From assembly GCF_002941025.1 (NCBI RefSeq), contig NZ_PTJS01000001.1, positions 7,941,678 through 8,005,677 on the forward strand: a stretch of DNA of 64,000 bases, in the 5' to 3' direction. The notes beneath the pieces are model-generated. The model did not search any database and was not told the origin of the DNA. It worked only from the letters and a program-made list of their open reading frames with translations. This document shows, piece by piece, positions 60,884-64,000 of this stretch. A program made the translations under genes and the position numbers. The stretch's first letter is position 1. Each line of letters opens with the position of its first letter. This stretch comes from Streptomyces sp. QL37 (GTDB lineage Bacteria; Actinomycetota; Actinomycetes; Streptomycetales; Streptomycetaceae).

Positions 60884-61636
60884 TCACGACCAGACGACGG
60901 CGGAGTTCTTCTCCCACAGCGCGACGACCCCAGGGTCCCCGGACCGGTCGGCGGACGACAGCGGGGCGCGGTTCCACAGCCCCAGGTAGAGCTCCTCGGC
61001 CGTGCCGCGGAGCGTGCAGTCGGCGGGTATCTCCAGGCCGGCGGCTCCACGCACCGTGAGCGGCGGATCGGCCGACAGGCGTACGGTCCACACCGCGTCC
61101 GTGTCCACCGCCCGCACCCGGAGAGTGCGCGGGGCCTCCGTACGGACACGGCTCCTGGCGCGGGCGTGGAAGCCGGCCAGGAGTTCGTCGATGCCGTCCA
61201 CCGCGTGCGGCGGTGCCACGGAGGTGAGCCGGCCGCCCCGTGCCGACTCCGCGTCCACCCGGTGGATCCTGGTCTCGTGCGCCTGCCGGCGCGCCCAGAA
61301 CGCGAGCGGGGCGGGCGAGGGAAAGACCGTCCAGCACTTCAGGCCCGCCGGTGCGGCCCGTAGCTCGTCGACGAGCAGGCGGTGGCCCTCCGCGAAGCGG
61401 TCGAACAGCGCGTCGCCGTCGAGGTCGGGTTCCTCGGCCGCCGGGCGGTGCGTCCGGTGCCCGACGACGACGAACGCGGTGGCCCAACGGTGCACCATGC
61501 AGGTGTGCTTGAGGAGATCGCGCACCCGCCATCCCGGGCAGGTCGGGACCGGGGTGTCCGTCCCCGCCTCGCGTGCGGCCCGGAGGAGTGCGTGGCCCTC
61601 CGAGGTGAGTGCTGTCAGGTACTCGGCGGTCTCCAC
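60884..61636 (-). CDS. Mycothiol-dependent maleylpyruvate isomerase-like protein
   Basis: A 250-residue DinB-fold protein of the MDMPI family. It has PTCPGWRVRDLLKHTCMVHRW near residue 35 and the metal-binding segment FWARRQAHETRIHRVDAE near residue 125, then a C-terminal MDMPI_C-type beta domain. The His and Glu residues fit zinc binding. Such proteins use mycothiol to isomerise or detoxify small electrophiles. GTG 61636 follows CACAAT by six bases, so the message may be leaderless. It is convergent with the MarR gene. Confidence 0.85.
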   Translation of the reverse strand: METAEYLTALTSEGHALLRAAREAGTDTPVPTCPGWRVRDLLKHTCMVHRWATAFVVVGHRTHRPAAEEPDLDGDALFDRFAEGHRLLVDELRAAPAGLKCWTVFPSPAPLAFWARRQAHETRIHRVDAESARGGRLTSVAPPHAVDGIDELLAGFHARARSRVRTEAPRTLRVRAVDTDAVWTVRLSADPPLTVRGAAGLEIPADCTLRGTAEELYLGLWNRAPLSSADRSGDPGVVALWEKNSAVVWS

Positions 61637-61659
61637 ATCGGGATTGTGCCAGAGTCGCG

Positions 61660-62031
61660 TCAGGCGCCCTGGGGATGCGCGGAACCACCCCGGCCAGGCC
61701 CGTGGGACAGGAGCCGTGAGAACCAGCCCAGCGCACAGGCCTGCACGAGCACCGACACGACCAGTGCGAGATAGGTGAACCAGGCGGGACCCCCGGCGTC
61801 CGCGCCGGCCATCGAGCCGCCGAGGAGGAAAGCGAACACGGTCGGGGCGGCGAGGAAGAACACCCAGACACCGGCGAACGAGGCGTCGTCGTGGGAGACG
61901 AACAGCGTGTCCACCGCGACGAACACCGAGGCCGCGAGTACGAGGCCGAGGTAGATCCGCGAAGCCGTGTTGCCGAAGGTCAGCCGTGCCAGCGTGCGCA
62001 GCCGCCGGTTGTCCGTCACCTGATGACTCAT
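61660..62031 (-). CDS. Four-helix small membrane protein
   Basis: A 123-residue protein with four hydrophobic helices: IYLGLVLAASVFVAVDTLFV, FAGVWVFFLAAPTVFAFLLG, and AWFTYLALVVSVLVQACALG preceded by a shorter segment. The N-terminus is charged (MSHQVTDNRRLRTLARLTFG). It resembles small actinobacterial membrane proteins of the SCO4225-like group, role unknown. ATG 62031 follows GGGAG; the frame extends to 62064 without a better site. Confidence 0.7.
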   Translation of the reverse strand: MSHQVTDNRRLRTLARLTFGNTASRIYLGLVLAASVFVAVDTLFVSHDDASFAGVWVFFLAAPTVFAFLLGGSMAGADAGGPAWFTYLALVVSVLVQACALGWFSRLLSHGPGRGGSAHPQGA

Positions 62032-62103
62032 GTCCCGCTCCCCGTGGATGGCTGATGCCTCCATCCTGCGCCGGGGGAGCCGTCGGTGCCTGAGTACGGC
62101 TAC

Positions 62104-63327
62104 TCAACCGCTCAGGTGTTCGCTCACGTTGCGGGCGGCACCGCCCAGCACCGCCGCCGTGGCGGCGAGCAGCGTCACCGTGGTGAGGGCCACCGGGAGG
62201 GAGATCCAGTCGGCGAGGAACCCGATCACCGGCGGCCCCAGGAGCATCCCGCCGTAGCCGAGGGTCGACGCGGCGGCCACCCCGCTGGGCCCCGCCAGCG
62301 CGCCCGCCCGGCCGACCGCGACGGGAAATATGTTGGCCAGGCCCAGACCGGCCACGGCGAAGCCGAGCAGTACGAGCCAGACGGCCGGAGCCAGCGCGCC
62401 GAGCAGCATCCCCGCCGCGGCCGTGGCCCCGCCCGTCACCAGGGTGCGGGTCTGCCCGAACCGTTCCAGGAGGGCGGTGCCGGTGAGCCTGCCGATGGCC
62501 ATCGTCAGCGCGAACAAGGAGTATCCGGCGGCGGCGAGACCGGGACCGGCGTCCAGGTCCTGGCTGAGGTGCAGCGCGCCCCACTCGGCCAGCGCCCCTT
62601 CGCCGTACGCCGTGCAGAGGGCGATGACGCCGAACAGGACGACGACCCGGCGCGCCTGGGGGCTCATCCCCTTCGGCCGCTCCGTCGCCCGCCGTTCCAC
62701 CGGGGGCGCGGCGGTCCGGCCACGCAGGAGCGCCGGGCCGGTCACCGCGGTGACGAGGAGTCCGATGCCCGTCAGGGCGAAGAGATGGGCCGCGGGGGAG
62801 AGACTGCCCGCGACCAGCCCTCCGAGACCCGCGCCCGCCATGCCGCCGAAGCTGAACGCGGCGTGGAAGCTCGGCATCACCGGGCGGCGCAACGCGGAGA
62901 CCACTTCGACGGCCGCGCTGTTCATCGCCACGTTCAACCCGCCGTACGCGGCGCCGAAGAGCAGGAGTACGAGGCCGAGGGTGAGAGCCGAACCCATCTG
63001 TGCCGGAAGGGCGATGCTCAGTGACAGCAGCACACCGCAGCCCACGGTGACCGCGTGACTTCCGTAGCGCCGGCACAGCCGGCCGGTGAGCATCATCGTG
63101 ATCACAGCGCCGGCGGAGACACCGAGCAGGGCGAGTCCGAGGGTGGAGGCGCTGGCCCCTGTCTGGTGCTTGATGGCCGGGATGCGGACCACCCAGCCGG
63201 CGAAGAGGAAACCGTCGAGGGCGAAGAACACGGTCAGCGCGGTACGGAGGCGGGCCGGGGAAGGTGGAGCGGTGTCTCCGCCACGTCCCCCCGGCAGGGC
63301 CGTCCGCAGTTTGTTTACTTGCGGCAC
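62104..63327 (-). CDS. MFS transporter
   Basis: A 407-residue major facilitator with twelve helices in two halves. It starts near TALTVFFALDGFLFAGWVVR, has the loop 2-3 motif GRLCRRYGSHAV and ends with LGYGGMLLGPPVIGFLADWI. It resembles the YbjJ/fucose-permease-like branch of MFS, and may export or import a sugar or drug. GTG 63327 follows TATCCT by six bases with TTGCGC 18 bp further up, a clear leaderless promoter; a start at 63363 would precede that promoter. It is divergent from the ROK regulator gene. Confidence 0.9.
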   Translation of the reverse strand: MPQVNKLRTALPGGRGGDTAPPSPARLRTALTVFFALDGFLFAGWVVRIPAIKHQTGASASTLGLALLGVSAGAVITMMLTGRLCRRYGSHAVTVGCGVLLSLSIALPAQMGSALTLGLVLLLFGAAYGGLNVAMNSAAVEVVSALRRPVMPSFHAAFSFGGMAGAGLGGLVAGSLSPAAHLFALTGIGLLVTAVTGPALLRGRTAAPPVERRATERPKGMSPQARRVVVLFGVIALCTAYGEGALAEWGALHLSQDLDAGPGLAAAGYSLFALTMAIGRLTGTALLERFGQTRTLVTGGATAAAGMLLGALAPAVWLVLLGFAVAGLGLANIFPVAVGRAGALAGPSGVAAASTLGYGGMLLGPPVIGFLADWISLPVALTTVTLLAATAAVLGGAARNVSEHLSG

Positions 63328-63448
63328 AAAGTGAGGATAGGGTCGCCCCGAGGGCGTGCGCAAGGCCGCTGCGCCGGTGACCGTCCGGTGAACGGTGCGG
63401 GGCGCCGGAGCGTCGGCAACGGCTCCGGATCATGGGAGACTCGCCCCC

Positions 63449-64000
63449 ATGAACGGCAAGTCGACCACCACGCGGACGAAGCTGGAGAGGGGCCGCAGCG
63501 CGCTCGGGCCCGCCCTGGAGCTCGTGCACACCGGGCGTGCCCCCACCCGTGCCGTACTCACCTCCGAACTCGGCGTCACCCGTGCCACGGCGGGCGCGGT
63601 GGCCGCGGAGCTCGAGGCGCTCGGGCTCATCAGGGTCGACTCCAGCCCGGGCTCCGCCGCCGGCTCGCAGGGCCGCCCCTCGCACCGGCTGTCCATCCGT
63701 GACAGCGGGCCCGTGGCCCTCGCCGCCCAGGTGCACTCCGACGGCTTCCGTGCCGCGCTCGTGGGGCTCGGGGGCAGGATCGTGGCCACCGCGCCCGGCT
63801 GTGTCGCCGTCATGGCCGATCCCGCCCAGGTCCTCGGCGAGGTCGTGGAGGCCGGGGCCCGTCTCCTGCGTGAGACCGGGCTGCGCTGTGTCGGAGCCGG
63901 ACTCGCCGTGCCCTCCGCCGTGGCCGAACCCGAGGGCACGGCCCTCAACCCGCTGCACATCGCCTGGCCGGCCGGCGCGCCGGTCCGGGAGATCTTCTCC
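63449..64000 (+). CDS. ROK family transcriptional regulator (3' truncated)
   Basis: The first 184 residues of a ROK repressor run off the window end. Residues 15-75 form a winged helix: LVHTGRAPTRAVLTSELGVT and ATAGAVAAELEALGLIRVDS. The start of the ROK kinase-like domain follows (PVALAAQVHSDGFRAALVGL, then GAGLAVPSAVAEPEG). XylR/NagC-type ROK proteins repress sugar genes, and the divergent MFS transporter may be its target. ATG 63449 has no ribosome site; the upstream sequence may be a leaderless promoter. Confidence 0.85.
   Translation, partial: MNGKSTTTRTKLERGRSALGPALELVHTGRAPTRAVLTSELGVTRATAGAVAAELEALGLIRVDSSPGSAAGSQGRPSHRLSIRDSGPVALAAQVHSDGFRAALVGLGGRIVATAPGCVAVMADPAQVLGEVVEAGARLLRETGLRCVGAGLAVPSAVAEPEGTALNPLHIAWPAGAPVREIFS

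Noticed and set aside
60884..63958. A 1024-codon minus-strand frame spanning several genes
   Set aside because: Only the last 250 codons match a family (mycothiol-dependent isomerase); the rest is out-of-frame with the MFS and ROK genes.
1..64000. CRISPR arrays, tRNA or rRNA genes, prophage or a biosynthetic gene cluster
   Set aside because: No regularly spaced repeats, no clover-leaf sequences, no phage structural genes and no PKS/NRPS/terpene core enzymes were seen.

Overview
The window is chromosomal DNA of a Streptomyces or close relative. It has very high GC with strong third-position GC, frequent GTG and a TTG start, several apparently leaderless promoters (a -10 box about seven bases before the start codon), and typical streptomycete families (DUF6421, DUF6332, DUF6986, DUF5134, mycothiol-dependent isomerase, LVIVD protein). 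Genes are packed on both strands. I see no rRNA, tRNA or CRISPR array. The first gene (a lactonase) and the last (a ROK regulator) are cut by the window edges.

Layout. 1-5.2 kb: lactonase end, CbiX-like chelatase, sugar kinase, uracil-DNA glycosylase, saccharopine-dehydrogenase-like protein. 5.2-9.7 kb: an accessory island holding an NmrA-like reductase, a quinone-oxidoreductase-like enzyme and a divergent TetR regulator. It is bounded by mirror-image IS-like pieces: 19-bp IS-like ends at 5203 and 9654, and a repeated ~44-bp element at 5489-5532 and 8746-8788. The right piece carries a decayed IS5-type transposase. 9.7-14 kb: APC permease with a coupled universal stress protein, a small secreted protein, an Asp-box propeller protein and a GNAT enzyme. 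14-27 kb: a glucuronoxylan-use locus with a LacI regulator, an ABC sugar importer without its own ATPase, GH3, secreted GH10 xylanase, an SSS symporter and a GH115 glucuronidase. Near-identical 11-bp palindromes precede the importer and xylanase genes.

27-34 kb: an Old Yellow Enzyme, methyltransferase and ArsR-type regulator sharing a promoter motif; FprA-type ferredoxin reductase; a divergent DUF305/LVIVD pair. 34-38 kb: HAD hydrolase, PAP2 phosphatase, M56 peptidase, His-rich DUF5134 membrane protein, GNAT, and glycerophosphodiesterase. 38.9-42.2 kb: a tight operon of DUF6421, SDR and threonine-aldolase-like protein; DUF6421 carries motifs resembling a gluzincin metallopeptidase. 42-47 kb: transglutaminase-like protein, PlsC acyltransferase, a CQPC thioredoxin, a flavin reductase preceded by a 26-residue leader peptide of the sulfur-linked type, and etfBA.

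47-57 kb: DUF6986 aldolase, a divergent LacI/ROK pair around a perfect palindrome, a TmrB-like P-loop/NUDIX fusion, an APH-like kinase, M20 dipeptidase, geranylgeranyl-reductase-family flavoprotein, and a deazaflavin-dependent nitroreductase divergent from a TetR gene with two copies of one palindrome. 58-64 kb: two-component system, DUF6332, MarR, mycothiol-dependent isomerase, small membrane protein, MFS exporter and a truncated ROK regulator.

The clearest physiology is plant cell-wall glucuronoxylan breakdown and uptake. The least explained parts are the mirror-image IS-flanked island, the DUF6421 operon and the leader-peptide flavin reductase. All family calls come from reading motifs by eye; no database search was run.
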